DNA from: JACVRX01 sp963819885
Lineage (GTDB): Bacteria > Actinomycetota > Actinomycetes > Jiangellales > Jiangellaceae
Direction of reading: 5' to 3'
Assembly (NCBI GenBank): GCA_963819885.1
Contig: CAWFXV010000030.1
Location: 186,001-250,000, forward strand
Length of the DNA: 64,000 nucleotides
Part shown: piece after piece, positions 53,253-63,033 of the stretch
How positions within the stretch are numbered: position 1 is the first letter of the stretch
Layout: every line of letters starts with the position of its first letter
Made by a program: the position numbers and the translations under genes
Notes under the pieces: model-generated
Seen by the model: the letters and a program-made list of their open reading frames with translations, nothing else
What the model was told of the DNA's origin: nothing
Databases searched by the model: none

Positions 53253-55640
53253 CTAGGCGGGAGCTGCAAGGGTCGCATTGATGGCGGTCACCAAGCTGTC
53301 GATGCTCTCTTCGGCGAGTTGCCTCCCTTCACCGTCGACGAGGTAGAACACGTCCACGGCCTCGGCGCCTAGGGTGCCGACAACTGCGGAACGCACCAAG
53401 GCTCCGCATTCCGCTATTGCGGAGACCAAGCGGTACAGCAGCCCGGCCGTGTCGTGAGCGCGGACTTCGATGACGGTGGCGTCAGACGACGCGCCGGGCA
53501 CCACCTCGACATGCGGGTCCGCATATCCGGCGATTCGGCGCCGCCGTTCACCGGCCCGGGCTCGCAGCTTCGCGACGAAGTCGATCCTGCCGTCGAGAGC
53601 CCGGGCGACATCGGCCCGCAGCAGGTCCGCATCAGGTGCTCCGCGGAATCCGGTCGCGGCGTGCCAGACCTGCACTGCCCCGCCTTCCGTCGTCTGGATC
53701 GTCGCGGCGCGCACGTCAAGCCGGTGCAGTGCCAGCACACCCGCCACCGGCGCTAGGGCATCTGACCGACCTGGCACGACGACCGTGACCCGGCAGGAGC
53801 CGTCCGGCTCTCCGGACAGGTCCACCCGCAGGGCGAGCGCGGTGGACTTCGCGAGTTCCGCCTGCCACGGCTCAAGTGCAGGCGGCTTGCGGAATCGCTG
53901 TCCGCCCAGCACCGAGCGGACCCGTTCGACGAGATCAGCGACCAGTCGGGCCCGCATCGGCGACCAGGCGACGGGCCCGGCGGCGGTGGCGTCGGCCTCG
54001 GTCAGCGCGGCAAGCAGGTCGAGCACCTCCACCGAGCCCACCGCCCGAGCCACTGCCTCGATCGTGGTCGGATCGTCGAGGTCACGGCGAGTCGCCATGG
54101 CCGGGAGCAGCAGGTGATGGCGCACCAGTAACCCCAGCCGCTCGGCATCGACCAGAGAAAGGCCGAGGCGTCCGCCCAGCTCGGTGACGATCGCCGCGCC
54201 GGTCTCGCTGTGGTCCCCCGGTCCGCCCTTCCCGAGATCGTGGAACAGGGCCGCCAGCAACAACAGGTCCGGTCGCGACACCCGCCGCGTGAAGCCAGCC
54301 GCCACGGTTGCCGCCTCGACTTGATGCCGATCGACCGTGTGGCGGTGTACCGGTGTGCGCTGCGGCCGATATCGCACCGGCTCCCACTCCGGAAACCAGC
54401 GGACGACCAGTCCGGCCGCTTCGAGCGAGTCCCATACCGGCACCGCTGCCCGGCCCGCGCCCAGCAGCGCGACGAGAGCGTCGCGCGCCGCGTCCGGCCA
54501 GACCTGCGGCAACGGCGGACATTCGAGTGCGAGCCGTTCCACGGTCGCCGGCGAGAGCACCAGACCGGCCTGCGCAGCCCCGGCAGCGGCGCGCAGCGGG
54601 AGAACGGGATCCAGGTGTGGACGGGCATCTCGGGCCAGCACCGCCTCACCGTCATGCTCGACGACATCGTGACCGAGCGAACGGCGGGAGACCGGACGGC
54701 GCGAGCGCCCCGCGCCCGCCCGCCCACGCAGCGTCCGTTCCACCTGCCGCCAGGTGACGTCGGTCGCATAGGCGATCGCTCGACCGGCTTCGGCCACCCG
54801 CCGCATCAAGGCGTCTGCGTCCAGCAACCCGAGAGAGGCAGCGACGGTGTCCTGATCCTCGAACACCAACCGGTCGTGACGTCGTCCGGTCGTGCGGTGC
54901 AGGGCGTCGCGGACGACGAGCAACCACTCGTGCGCTTCTGATACGGCAGCAGCATGCGGACGGTCGGCCACCCAGGACGCGGCGACCGCGCGCAGCGCCA
55001 CGATGTCCCGCAACCCGCCATAGGCCTGCTTGAGATCTGGTTCCAGCAGATGCGCAAGTTCGCCGACTTCCGCAAGCCGATCCCGGCCAGCCTGCGCCAA
55101 CTTCGGTAGCCGCAGGGGCGCCTGCCGCCGCCAGTCGCGCAGCACGCCGGTGCGGAGGCTCTCGGTGATCTTCGAATCTCCCGCGACGTGGCGGGCGTCG
55201 ACCAGGCCGAGCGCCACGGCGAGATCGTCCGCTGCGACCGCCCTGGCCTCCGCGACGGTTCGCACCGCATGGTCAAGGGCGACACCCGAGTCCCAAACCG
55301 GGTAGAAGACCCCATCGGCGACTGCCGCGACGTCGCCACCCTCGCCATGGAGCAACAGCACGTCGAGATCACTGCAGGGAAGGAGTTCGCGCCGGCCGTA
55401 GCCGCCTACGGCCACGAGCGACATACCTATGCTCGACGCTGGCGGCAGCGTGTCGAACAAGGTAGCCAGCCAGGCATCGGACAGCTCGACCAGAGCGGAG
55501 CGGCGTTCGGCTGCACTGACCGTGTCGTCGTCGATGATCGCCGCCCGTACGGTCAGGAAACGTCGGCCCGACCGTGCGTCGGCGCCGACAGCGCCTCCCT
55601 GATGGAGTGCTGCCGGCGCCGACACCGCCGGATCGACCAC
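53253..55640 (-). CDS. glnD: [Protein-PII] uridylyl/adenylyltransferase
   Basis: Modifies the PII protein in response to glutamine. 795 residues. Nucleotidyltransferase domain GGYGRRELLPCSDLDVLLL, HD domain (HRHTVDRH, then AALFHDLGKGGPGDHSETGA), and two C-terminal ACT repeats (about 620-795). In actinobacteria this enzyme adenylylates GlnK at Tyr51 rather than uridylylating. GTG 55640, 21 nt after the glnK stop. Third gene of amt-glnK-glnD. Confidence 0.94.
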   Translation of the reverse strand: MVDPAVSAPAALHQGGAVGADARSGRRFLTVRAAIIDDDTVSAAERRSALVELSDAWLATLFDTLPPASSIGMSLVAVGGYGRRELLPCSDLDVLLLHGEGGDVAAVADGVFYPVWDSGVALDHAVRTVAEARAVAADDLAVALGLVDARHVAGDSKITESLRTGVLRDWRRQAPLRLPKLAQAGRDRLAEVGELAHLLEPDLKQAYGGLRDIVALRAVAASWVADRPHAAAVSEAHEWLLVVRDALHRTTGRRHDRLVFEDQDTVAASLGLLDADALMRRVAEAGRAIAYATDVTWRQVERTLRGRAGAGRSRRPVSRRSLGHDVVEHDGEAVLARDARPHLDPVLPLRAAAGAAQAGLVLSPATVERLALECPPLPQVWPDAARDALVALLGAGRAAVPVWDSLEAAGLVVRWFPEWEPVRYRPQRTPVHRHTVDRHQVEAATVAAGFTRRVSRPDLLLLAALFHDLGKGGPGDHSETGAAIVTELGGRLGLSLVDAERLGLLVRHHLLLPAMATRRDLDDPTTIEAVARAVGSVEVLDLLAALTEADATAAGPVAWSPMRARLVADLVERVRSVLGGQRFRKPPALEPWQAELAKSTALALRVDLSGEPDGSCRVTVVVPGRSDALAPVAGVLALHRLDVRAATIQTTEGGAVQVWHAATGFRGAPDADLLRADVARALDGRIDFVAKLRARAGERRRRIAGYADPHVEVVPGASSDATVIEVRAHDTAGLLYRLVSAIAECGALVRSAVVGTLGAEAVDVFYLVDGEGRQLAEESIDSLVTAINATLAAPA

Positions 55641-55661
55641 CGTCCCGGCTCTAAAGGGCCA

Positions 55662-56000
55662 CTAGAGAGCCTCGGGTCCGGTCTCTCCCGTCCGGACCCG
55701 GATCACGGTGTCGACCGGCGTGACCCAGACCTTGCCGTCGCCGATCTTCCCTGTCTGCGCCGACTTGGCGATCACATCCACCACGTCGTCGGCGTCGCTG
55801 TCGTCGACCAGCACCTCCAGGCGCAGCTTGGGCACGAGGTCGACGGTGTACTCGGCACCCCGGTAGACCTCGGTGTGCCCCTTCTGGCGGCCGTAGCCAC
55901 TGGCTTCACTGACCGTCATGCCCTGCACGCCGAAGGTCTCCAGTGCCGACCGGACGTCGTCGAGCTTGAACGGCTTGATCACCGCCGTGACGAGCTTCAT
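55662..56000 (-). CDS. glnK: Nitrogen regulatory protein PII
   Basis: 112-residue trimeric signal protein sensing ATP/ADP and 2-oxoglutarate and blocking Amt. The N-terminus KLVTAVIKPFKLDDVRSALE, T-loop EVYRGAEYTVDLVPK with Tyr51 (the adenylylation site), and the C-terminal GKIGDGKVWV loop are complete. Overlaps amt by 4 nt and is followed by glnD, the classic actinobacterial order. Confidence 0.96.
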   Translation of the reverse strand: MKLVTAVIKPFKLDDVRSALETFGVQGMTVSEASGYGRQKGHTEVYRGAEYTVDLVPKLRLEVLVDDSDADDVVDVIAKSAQTGKIGDGKVWVTPVDTVIRVRTGETGPEAL

Positions 56001-57331
56001 GCGTTAACACCTTCCTCCGACGCTTCGGTACCGACCGGTTCGGCATCTTCGGCCGGGGCCCGAGCGTGCCCGACGGCTACTCCCGAGGCGGTGCCGAACT
56101 CGTAGGCCGTCTCCAGGTGGGCCGTCTCGTCCAAACCGGTCGCCTCGCTCTCCTGCGACGCTCGGAAACCGATGGTCTTGTCCAGAATCGTGCCGAGGAT
56201 GTAGGTGACCACGAACGAGTAGACCATCACTGTCACAGCCGCGATCGACTGCCTCCGCAGCTGATCCATGCCGCCACCGTAGAGCAATCCTTCGGCTCCG
56301 CCGGTAAAGGCAGCGGTGGCCAGGAGGCCGATCAGCAGCGTTCCGACGAGCCCGCCGACTAGGTGCACGCCGACGACGTCGAGCGAGTCGTCGTAGCCGA
56401 ACCGATACTTCAGCCCGATCGCGAGTGAACACAGCACCCCGGCGACCAACCCGATGACGATCGCGCCCACCGGGCTCACTGCAGCACAGGCCGGCGTGAT
56501 CGCGACCAGGCCGGCAACGGCCCCGGATGCGGCACCGAGCGTTGTGGCGTGCTTGTCTCGCACGATCTCGACCAGCAGCCAGCTCAGGATCGCCGCGGCC
56601 GTGGCGACCGCAGTGTTGATGAACGCACCGGCGGCCAGTGCGCCGGCCGACACCGCCGAACCCGAGTTGAAGCCGAACCAGCCGAACCACAGCAAGGCGG
56701 CGCCGAGCACGACGAAGGGCAGGTTGTGCGGGCGCATCGGATCACGCCGCCAGCCCATTCGCTTGCCCACGACGATGGCCAGTGCCAGGGCCGCCGCTCC
56801 GGCGTTGATGTGGACCGCGGTGCCGCCGGCGAAGTCCAGCGCACCGAGCCGGTCGGCGATCCAGCCGCCGTTGCCCTCGTCGAAGAAGAAGACCCAGTGG
56901 GCGACCGGGAGATAGACAATGGTGATCCACAGCACGACGAACACTGCCCAGGTGCCGAACTTGGTCCGGTCGGCAATCGCGCCGCTGATCAAGGCCACGG
57001 TGATGATCGCGAACATGAGCTGGAAGGCGACGAACGCGAACTCGGGGATGGTGCCGCTCACGCTGTCCAGACCCACACTCGACAGCCCCACCTTGCCCAG
57101 CCCGCCGAGCAGGCCGTTGGCGACGTCGGTGTCGAAAGAGACGCTGTATCCGTACAGCACCCACAACACCGGCACGATCGCCAGGCAGATGAAGCTCATC
57201 ATGAGCATGTTGAGGACGTTCTTGGAGCGGACCATTCCGCCGTAGAAGAACGCCAGGCCGGGCGTCATGAGCAGGACGAGCGCTGAGCTCGCCAGCACCC
57301 ACGCGGTGTCGCCCGTGTTGAGCTCGGGCAT
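55997..57331 (-). CDS. amt: Ammonium transporter
   Basis: Ammonium channel/transporter, 444 residues, eleven membrane helices. Signature elements: DTAWVLASSALVLLMTPGLA, FFYGGMVRSKNVLNM, the twin-His helix DFAGGTAVHINAGAAAL, and HLVGGLVGTLLIGLLA. A cytoplasmic C-terminal tail of about 55 residues is acidic. The stop overlaps the glnK ATG. A GlnR-type site lies 118-165 nt upstream. Confidence 0.95.
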   Translation of the reverse strand: MPELNTGDTAWVLASSALVLLMTPGLAFFYGGMVRSKNVLNMLMMSFICLAIVPVLWVLYGYSVSFDTDVANGLLGGLGKVGLSSVGLDSVSGTIPEFAFVAFQLMFAIITVALISGAIADRTKFGTWAVFVVLWITIVYLPVAHWVFFFDEGNGGWIADRLGALDFAGGTAVHINAGAAALALAIVVGKRMGWRRDPMRPHNLPFVVLGAALLWFGWFGFNSGSAVSAGALAAGAFINTAVATAAAILSWLLVEIVRDKHATTLGAASGAVAGLVAITPACAAVSPVGAIVIGLVAGVLCSLAIGLKYRFGYDDSLDVVGVHLVGGLVGTLLIGLLATAAFTGGAEGLLYGGGMDQLRRQSIAAVTVMVYSFVVTYILGTILDKTIGFRASQESEATGLDETAHLETAYEFGTASGVAVGHARAPAEDAEPVGTEASEEGVNA

Positions 57332-57448
57332 GCTGACTCCTTGTCGAGTCGGTGGCCGGGCCCGGCGGGAGGCGGCGCTGCCGAGTGCCCTGGGACCGGT
57401 GGTCGGCTAGAGACTCGCGCGGCTGTGTTGCTCCTTCGTACGCAGCGT

Positions 57449-57496
57449 GTTGCGGGCGCGTGACATCTATGCCCGAGATGTTTCGGCCGTGTGAAC
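57449..57496 (-). promoter_or_regulatory. GlnR-type binding site before amt-glnK-glnD
   Basis: On the minus strand, TTCAC-n6-GAAAC is followed 15 nt later by GTCAC-n6-GCAAC; each half has the AC-n9-AC spacing described for GlnR boxes in actinobacteria. Coordinates on the plus strand: GTTGC 57449-57453, GTGAC 57460-57464, GTTTC 57480-57484, GTGAA 57491-57495. It is 118 nt from the amt start, so nitrogen limitation likely activates the operon. Confidence 0.65.
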
Positions 57497-57503
57497 GAGC
57501 AGA

Positions 57504-58691
57504 TCAGCCGAGCAGGCCGTCGACGAACGCTTCGGCATCGAAGGGTGCAAGATCGTCCGCACCCTCGCCCAAACCGACGAGCTTCACCGGGACTCCCAGC
57601 TCACGCTGCACGGCGACGACGATCCCGCCCTTGGCCGTCCCGTCGAGCTTGGTCAGCACGATGCCGGTGACGTCGACGACCTCGCCGAAGACCCGGGCCT
57701 GGGCCATGCCGTTCTGGCCGGTCGTGGCGTCGAGCACCAGCAGCACCTCGTCCACAGGGCCGTGCTTCTCGACGACCCGCTTGACCTTGCCCAACTCGTC
57801 CATCAGGCCGACCTTCGTCTGCAGCCGGCCGGCAGTGTCGACGATGACGACGTCGGATTCCTGCTCGATGCCGGCCCGCACGGCGTCAAACGCCACGCTC
57901 GCCGGATCGCCGCCTGCCGGCCCACGCACCGTCGGCACCCCTACCCGATCGCCCCATGTCGCCAGCTGATCGGTGGCCGCGGCGCGGAACGTGTCCGCCG
58001 CGCCGAGCACGACATCGCGGTCGTCGGCGACCAACATCCGAGCCAGCTTGCCGACGGTCGTGGTCTTGCCGGTGCCGTTCACCCCGACGACGAGCACCAC
58101 CGCAGGCCGGTTCTCGCCGACGTGGCGCGCGGTGTGCAGAGAACGATCCATGGTGGGATCCACCAGCGCGAGGAGTTCCTCGCGCAGCAGGCGGCGGGCC
58201 GCGGCCGGGTCGGCGATGCCTTCTACCCGTACCCGGGTCCGCAGCCGGTCTACCAGCTCGCGGGCAGGTGCCACTCCGAGGTCGGCGGTGATCAGGGTGT
58301 CCTCGACCTCGTCCCAGGTCTCGTCGTCGAGCCGCTCCCGTGACAGCAAGCTGAGCAGACCGCGGCCTAGCGTCGACTGGGAACGGGCCAGCCGGGAGCG
58401 CAACCGCACCAGCCGGCCCGCGGACGGCTCGGGCCGCTCCGGGAAGCGTGGGTAAGCGGCGGGCTTCCTCGAGCGATTGCCTCGTCGGGCAGCGGCAAGC
58501 GTCTGAAGGTCACGAGTGACGGTGTCGACGGGAGGCTCTGCGTCATCACCGACACCCGGCCGGTAATCGACCCCAGGGCGTGGCTCGGCGGGTGTTGGTG
58601 TTGGCGCCGACCTCCGGCGGGGGACGACGAACACCACGATCGCGACGACGAGCAGAACGGCGACCACCGCGCCGATCACGACGAACTCCAC
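57504..58691 (-). CDS. ftsY: Signal recognition particle receptor FtsY
   Basis: SRP receptor GTPase, 395 residues. One N-terminal membrane helix (VVIGAVVAVLLVVAIVVFVV) followed by a Pro-rich linker, N domain (LSLLSRERLDDETWDEVEDTL), and G domain with GVNGTGKTTTVGKLA, DTFRAAATDQL, DTAGRLQTKVGLMDEL and LTKLDGTAKGG. GTG 58691 with GGAGGA about 9 nt upstream. It is transcribed toward amt but ends 172 nt before it. Confidence 0.95.
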   Translation of the reverse strand: MEFVVIGAVVAVLLVVAIVVFVVPRRRSAPTPTPAEPRPGVDYRPGVGDDAEPPVDTVTRDLQTLAAARRGNRSRKPAAYPRFPERPEPSAGRLVRLRSRLARSQSTLGRGLLSLLSRERLDDETWDEVEDTLITADLGVAPARELVDRLRTRVRVEGIADPAAARRLLREELLALVDPTMDRSLHTARHVGENRPAVVLVVGVNGTGKTTTVGKLARMLVADDRDVVLGAADTFRAAATDQLATWGDRVGVPTVRGPAGGDPASVAFDAVRAGIEQESDVVIVDTAGRLQTKVGLMDELGKVKRVVEKHGPVDEVLLVLDATTGQNGMAQARVFGEVVDVTGIVLTKLDGTAKGGIVVAVQRELGVPVKLVGLGEGADDLAPFDAEAFVDGLLG

Positions 58692-58730
58692 GAGCGCATA
58701 TCCTCCCAGACGGAGGAGGCCAGTCGCGCG

Positions 58731-58937
58731 TCAGTGGATGGGCGTCCCGAGCCGCCCAAGCCGGTGGCCGGTCTGGCGGCGGACTCGGTACGTCCACGCC
58801 GCGACAGTGACAAACCGAGCTCGTACCAGCTGGCGAGACCGGCGCGATCGGTCCAGGACATGGGCGACGGTGGCCACTGCCATGACGCACACCCCCGCGA
58901 TCACAATGAGAACCATCGCCACGACCGCGACCGTCAC
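58731..58937 (-). CDS. Small single-pass membrane protein upstream of ftsY
   Basis: 68 residues: a clear hydrophobic helix at 2-25 (VAVVAMVLIVIAGVCVMAVA) followed by a basic tail (DRSRRSRQLVRARF, then TYRVRRQTGHRLGRL). GTG 58937 has GGGGGTG about 8 nt before. The stop is 39 nt from the ftsY start. Not recognised; coding is supported by the helix plus basic tail and by position, less by composition. Confidence 0.45.
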   Translation of the reverse strand: MTVAVVAMVLIVIAGVCVMAVATVAHVLDRSRRSRQLVRARFVTVAAWTYRVRRQTGHRLGRLGTPIH

Positions 58938-59044
58938 AACCTTCGCACCCCCAACGTCCCATAAACCACACTAGCCACAGCAGACCCAGACCGGAGGTTA
59001 GCCCAGTTCACCATCGGCGCGCTAGCCCTCGGCATCGATCGCTC

Positions 59045-59097
59045 ACTGGAGGGAAATCCACGTCTCAATGGACCGGAGACGTGGTAAACCCTCCAGT
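59045..59097. terminator. Stem with internal loop, probable terminator of the GH4 gene
   Basis: Outer stem ACTGGAGGG 59045-59053 with CCCTCCAGT 59089-59097; a symmetric 4-nt internal loop (AAAT/TAAA); inner stem CCACGTCTC 59058-59066 with GAGACGTGG 59076-59084; 9-nt apical loop. It lies 17 nt past the stop of the GH4 gene. Confidence 0.65.
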
Positions 59098-59113
59098 CGC
59101 CGGAGTGGGAGCT

Positions 59114-60469
59114 CTAATCGCGGGCGCGGTGCAAGACCTCGGCCAACCCAGGGACGGCCTCGAGGTAAGCGTCGAGCAGGCGCCGGGCGACCGGGACCGA
59201 GTCGACGAGCGGATGCCAGGCGAACGCCCGCACGGCTGCTCTCCGCGAGCCCGTAAGGGCAGCCGTGATCGTCTCTGCTTCGCTGGCCTTGACGGCATGG
59301 ATCAGGCCGGCCTGGTGTTCGGACAGTGCTCCGGTGGTGCGCGGACGGGCGCCTCTGCCGTCGACAACACACGGCACCTCGACGACCGACTCGTCGGCGA
59401 TTCCCGGCACCGCGCCCTCGTTGCGCACGTTCACGATCATCTGCGCGGGTTCGTCGCGGGAAATCGCTCGCATGACGGCCAAGGCCACTCCCGTGTATCC
59501 ACCACCGTCCATGTCGTCGATCGTTCGCGGCCCCGCGCCCACGGCACGTCGGTTGTGGGCGAAGTAGGTCTTCTCCCGGTCCTGCAGAGCGGCGTTCCAG
59601 AGCCGGTACGAAACGTCGGGTTGTGCAGCCGACGCGTAGAACCCCTCTTGCTGGCCCAGGAGGGTGGCGCCGCGGCCCGGTCCGGTGTCAGCGGCGAGCA
59701 CTTCTCTGGCGAAGTAGTAATAGTGCAGGTACTCGTTGGGAATCGCGCCCAGCGCCCGCAACCACTGCGCCCCGAACAGCGCACCCTCCTCGAACGACTC
59801 CAGGGCATCAGCGTCCGCCAGCAGCCTGGGCAGTAGATCGACTTCGTCGACGCGAAGAGCGCGTAGCCAGCCCAGGTGGTTGATTCCCACGTAGTCGTAC
59901 TCCACCCGGTCGGGATCGACGTCGACGGCGCGGGCAGCACGCCGGCACAGACCGGCCGGCGAGTCACAGATACCGATCACCCGTTCACCCAGCACTCGGG
60001 TCATCACCTCGGTGACCACTCCGGCAGGGTTGGTGAAGTTGACGATCCAGGCATCCGGAGCTACCGCCGCGATCTGCTCGGCCAGGTGGTGGACGACCGG
60101 GACCGTCCGCAACCCGAAGCTGATGCCGCCCGCTCCGACGGTCTCCTGTCCGATGACGCCCTCGCGCCGAGCAACCTGTTCGTCGACGACCCGGCCGGCC
60201 AGGCCACCGACCCGGATGGCCGAGAACACGACGTCGGCCCGTCGTAGTCCCGCGGTGAGATCTGTCGTCGCCCAGATGGCGAGCGGTGGTCCGGCGGCGG
60301 CGGTGCGCTGATGGTCGAGAACCGCCATCACCGCGGCCAGCCGCCCAGCATCGGTGTCCACCAGCACCAACTCGTCGACGATGCCGCCGCCTTCCGCGGC
60401 GTCGGAGAGAAGCGCCCGGTGCAAAAGTGGCACCCGGAAGCCGCCACCTCCGAAGACGACCAGCCGCAT
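59114..60469 (-). CDS. Family 4 glycoside hydrolase (6-phospho-glycosidase type)
   Basis: NAD- and metal-dependent GH4 enzyme, 451 residues. Features: N-terminal Rossmann motif VVFGGGGFRVPLLHRAL, NFTNPAGVVTEVM, the metal Cys in GICDSPAGLCRRA, and the metal His in GINHLGWLRAL. Family members cleave 6-phospho-beta-glucosides, alpha-glucosides or alpha-galactosides through oxidation at C3; specificity is not clear here. The start is ATG 60469 or 60478. Divergent from the PfkB kinase, with which it probably handles the sugar brought in by the ABC importer. Confidence 0.85.
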   Translation of the reverse strand: MRLVVFGGGGFRVPLLHRALLSDAAEGGGIVDELVLVDTDAGRLAAVMAVLDHQRTAAAGPPLAIWATTDLTAGLRRADVVFSAIRVGGLAGRVVDEQVARREGVIGQETVGAGGISFGLRTVPVVHHLAEQIAAVAPDAWIVNFTNPAGVVTEVMTRVLGERVIGICDSPAGLCRRAARAVDVDPDRVEYDYVGINHLGWLRALRVDEVDLLPRLLADADALESFEEGALFGAQWLRALGAIPNEYLHYYYFAREVLAADTGPGRGATLLGQQEGFYASAAQPDVSYRLWNAALQDREKTYFAHNRRAVGAGPRTIDDMDGGGYTGVALAVMRAISRDEPAQMIVNVRNEGAVPGIADESVVEVPCVVDGRGARPRTTGALSEHQAGLIHAVKASEAETITAALTGSRRAAVRAFAWHPLVDSVPVARRLLDAYLEAVPGLAEVLHRARD

Positions 60470-60558
60470 GCGGCACATACTGCCTGCCACATCCGCCCTG
60501 CCAGAATCAGCCTGGCCGTGGTTACATCGACTCGAGCGCGGGTGAGAGGAGCGCTGCG

Positions 60559-61662
60559 ATGGCGCGCGCGGGTGACGGGTACGAGTCCGAGCCGCTCGTC
60601 GGCGCACCGCTCGATCCGCTCGCTCGATCGCGGGACGCCGGCGCCCCGGAGACGGATCTCGTCGTGGCCGGCACGGTCTACTACGACATCGTGTTCACCG
60701 CTCTCAGCGCACCGCCGGCGGTAGGCACCGAAGTGCATACCGAGGGCATGGGCTCGTGCCCGGGCGGTGTCGCCAATGTCGCCGTGGCCGGATCCCGGCT
60801 CGGCTTGCGCACGGCAGTGGCGGCAGCGTTCGGCGAGGACGTCTACGGCGACTTCTCCTGGGAGACCCTCGCCGAGCAGGAGTTCGTCGACTTGTCCAGC
60901 TCGCGGCGATTTCCGGACTGGCACTCGCCGGTCACCGTGTCGGTGGGTTACCGCGGCGACCGGAGTCTGGTCACCCACGAGCACGAGCCGCCGATACCGC
61001 TGCACGAGCTCGCTGCCGGATTGCCGCCGGCTCGCGCAGTGTTCACCAGCCTCACCGCAGCCGAGCTCCCGGATTGGATTCGCCGGCGAGCCACCGAGGG
61101 TGAGCTGATCTTTGCCGACGTGGGCTGGGACCAGACCGAGCGATGGTCGCCGCAGACCCTGGAACAGCTCTCCAGCTGCCATGCCTTCATGCCCAACGCC
61201 GTCGAGGCGATGGCGTACACGCGCACCGGCAGCCCCGAATCGGCCCTGGCCAAGCTCGCCGATCTCGTGCCCGTCGCGGTCGTCACCGACGGAGCTCGGG
61301 GCGCCCTCGCCGTCGACCAGCTCACCGGGGAGTCGGCCGAGGTCGAGGGGCTGGTCGTCGAGGTGATCGACGTGACCGGAGCAGGCGACGTGTTCGGCGC
61401 CGCGTTCATCGTCGGCACGCTGGCCAGGTGGTCGCTGGAACAACGGTTGCGGTTCGCCAATCTGTGCGCGGCACTGTCCGTGCGGCACAACGGCGGCTCG
61501 CTGTCCTCACCAGGCTGGGCGGACATCGCCGCCTGGTGGGCGCACTTGCCCGTGGGCGGGGACACCGACGCGTACGCATTTCTCAACCAGCTGATCCCAC
61601 CGGCGTGGCAACCCACCGACATGCGTCGCGCGCAGGCGACGATCGGGTTTCGACACCGATGA
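60559..61662 (+). CDS. PfkB-family carbohydrate kinase
   Basis: Sugar or nucleoside kinase, 367 residues. Signature 1 GMGSCPGGVANVAVAGSRLG and signature 2 IDVTGAGDVFGAAFIVG with the catalytic Asp. A 35-residue N-terminal tail precedes the fold. GAGAGGA lies 8 nt before ATG 60559, so the long upstream frame is not used. It is followed after 14 nt by the sugar-binding protein gene. Confidence 0.88.
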   Translation: MARAGDGYESEPLVGAPLDPLARSRDAGAPETDLVVAGTVYYDIVFTALSAPPAVGTEVHTEGMGSCPGGVANVAVAGSRLGLRTAVAAAFGEDVYGDFSWETLAEQEFVDLSSSRRFPDWHSPVTVSVGYRGDRSLVTHEHEPPIPLHELAAGLPPARAVFTSLTAAELPDWIRRRATEGELIFADVGWDQTERWSPQTLEQLSSCHAFMPNAVEAMAYTRTGSPESALAKLADLVPVAVVTDGARGALAVDQLTGESAEVEGLVVEVIDVTGAGDVFGAAFIVGTLARWSLEQRLRFANLCAALSVRHNGGSLSSPGWADIAAWWAHLPVGGDTDAYAFLNQLIPPAWQPTDMRRAQATIGFRHR

Positions 61663-61676
61663 CTCGAGGGGACCAC

Positions 61677-63033
61677 ATGATGCGACGACCTCACTTCGCC
61701 GCTGTCGCACTGACCGCCCTGGTGATGGCGGCATGCGCACCGGGATCCGGTTCGGCCGGCGGCGACGGCGAGACGCCCGAGGGCTCCAGCCGAGGTCAAC
61801 ACGGATCCAGCCAGCCTGGGCGAGGTCACGCTCACGGTCTGGGACCAAGAGGTCCGCGAGGGTCAGGACGCCCAGATCGAGGCGCTCAATGCCGCCTTCC
61901 AGGCGGAGTATCCCAACATCACCATCGAGCGGGTGTCGCGATCCTTCGAGGACTTGCAGGCCACCCTGCGGCTCGCGATCACCGACGACGAGCCCCCGGA
62001 CGTCGTGCAGGCCAACAACGGACGTGCTGACATGGGCGCCTTCGTCGAGGCTGGGCTGCTGGCCAACCTCGATCCGTACCGCGAGGCCTACGGCTGGGCC
62101 GAGCGCTACCCGGAGTCGGTGCTGTCCTACTCCAGCTATACCGAGGACGGTGCGACGTTCGGCGAGGGGTCGTTGTGGGGGCTTCCGCAGATGGGCGAGG
62201 TCGTCGGCTTCTACTACAACAAAGCGCTGCTTTCCCAACTCGGCATCGACATTCCAGTGACCTGGGAGGACCTGGACGCCGCCCTCGCCACGGCGAGCGA
62301 GCCGCCGGCCAGCTGCCGCTCCAGTTCGGCAACCTCGATGCGTGGCCCGGCATTCATCTGTTCGGCGCGGTGCAGAGCCGGTACACGCCGGCGGACCAGA
62401 TCCGTGACCTCGGCTTCGGCCACCCCGGTGCCGAGTGGACGACGGAGGAGAACCTGCAGGCGGCGCAGACCCTCGTCGACTGGGTCGACGCGGGCTACGT
62501 CACGCCCGACTTCAACGGCATCACGCCTGACGATGCGTGGCAGGCATTCGCCCAGGGCGAGGGTGTGTTCATGCTCGGCGGCACCTGGCTGATCGCCGAC
62601 CTCATGAATGCGATGGGCGACAACGTCGGCTTCACGGTCCTGCTGGGCGCCGATTCGGACATCCCAGTCGCAACGGGCGGCACGAGCCTGCCTTTCGCTA
62701 TCACCGAGGCGAGTGAGAACCCCGATGCTTCGGCCGCGTACATCGACTTCATCACCAGCTCCGACGCGATGAAGACCGTCACCGAGAAGGGCAACCTCCC
62801 GATCGTCGAGGCGTCGGAGCAACAACTGTCCGCACCGCTGCAGGAAGAGGCCTTTGCCGCCTGGGACGCGGTCACCGGAGGCGACGGCCTGCTGCCCTAT
62901 CTCGATTACGCCACGCCCAGCTCCTTCGATCTGCTGACCGCCCAGGTGCAGGCGCTGATGGCCGGGGAGACCGAGCCGAGCGAGTTCCTGGAGTTGCTGC
63001 AGGCGGAGTACCAGAGCCTTTGTCGGCGGCTGA
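61677..63033 (+). pseudogene. Sugar ABC transporter substrate-binding lipoprotein, three frame changes
   Basis: Extracellular solute-binding protein family 1. Signal and lipobox are in frame one (VALTALVMAACAPGSG, Cys20). At about 61765-61795 the sense moves one base (VTLTVWDQEVREGQDAQIEA, then VVQANNGRADMGAFVEAG). It moves back at about 62300-62310 (LPLQFGNLDAWPGIHLFGAV) and forward again at about 63016-63019, ending FVGG and TGA 63031-63033. The pieces join into a normal-length protein of about 450 residues, so indels in the sequence or a recently broken gene are both possible. Neighbouring kinase and permease are intact. Confidence 0.75.
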
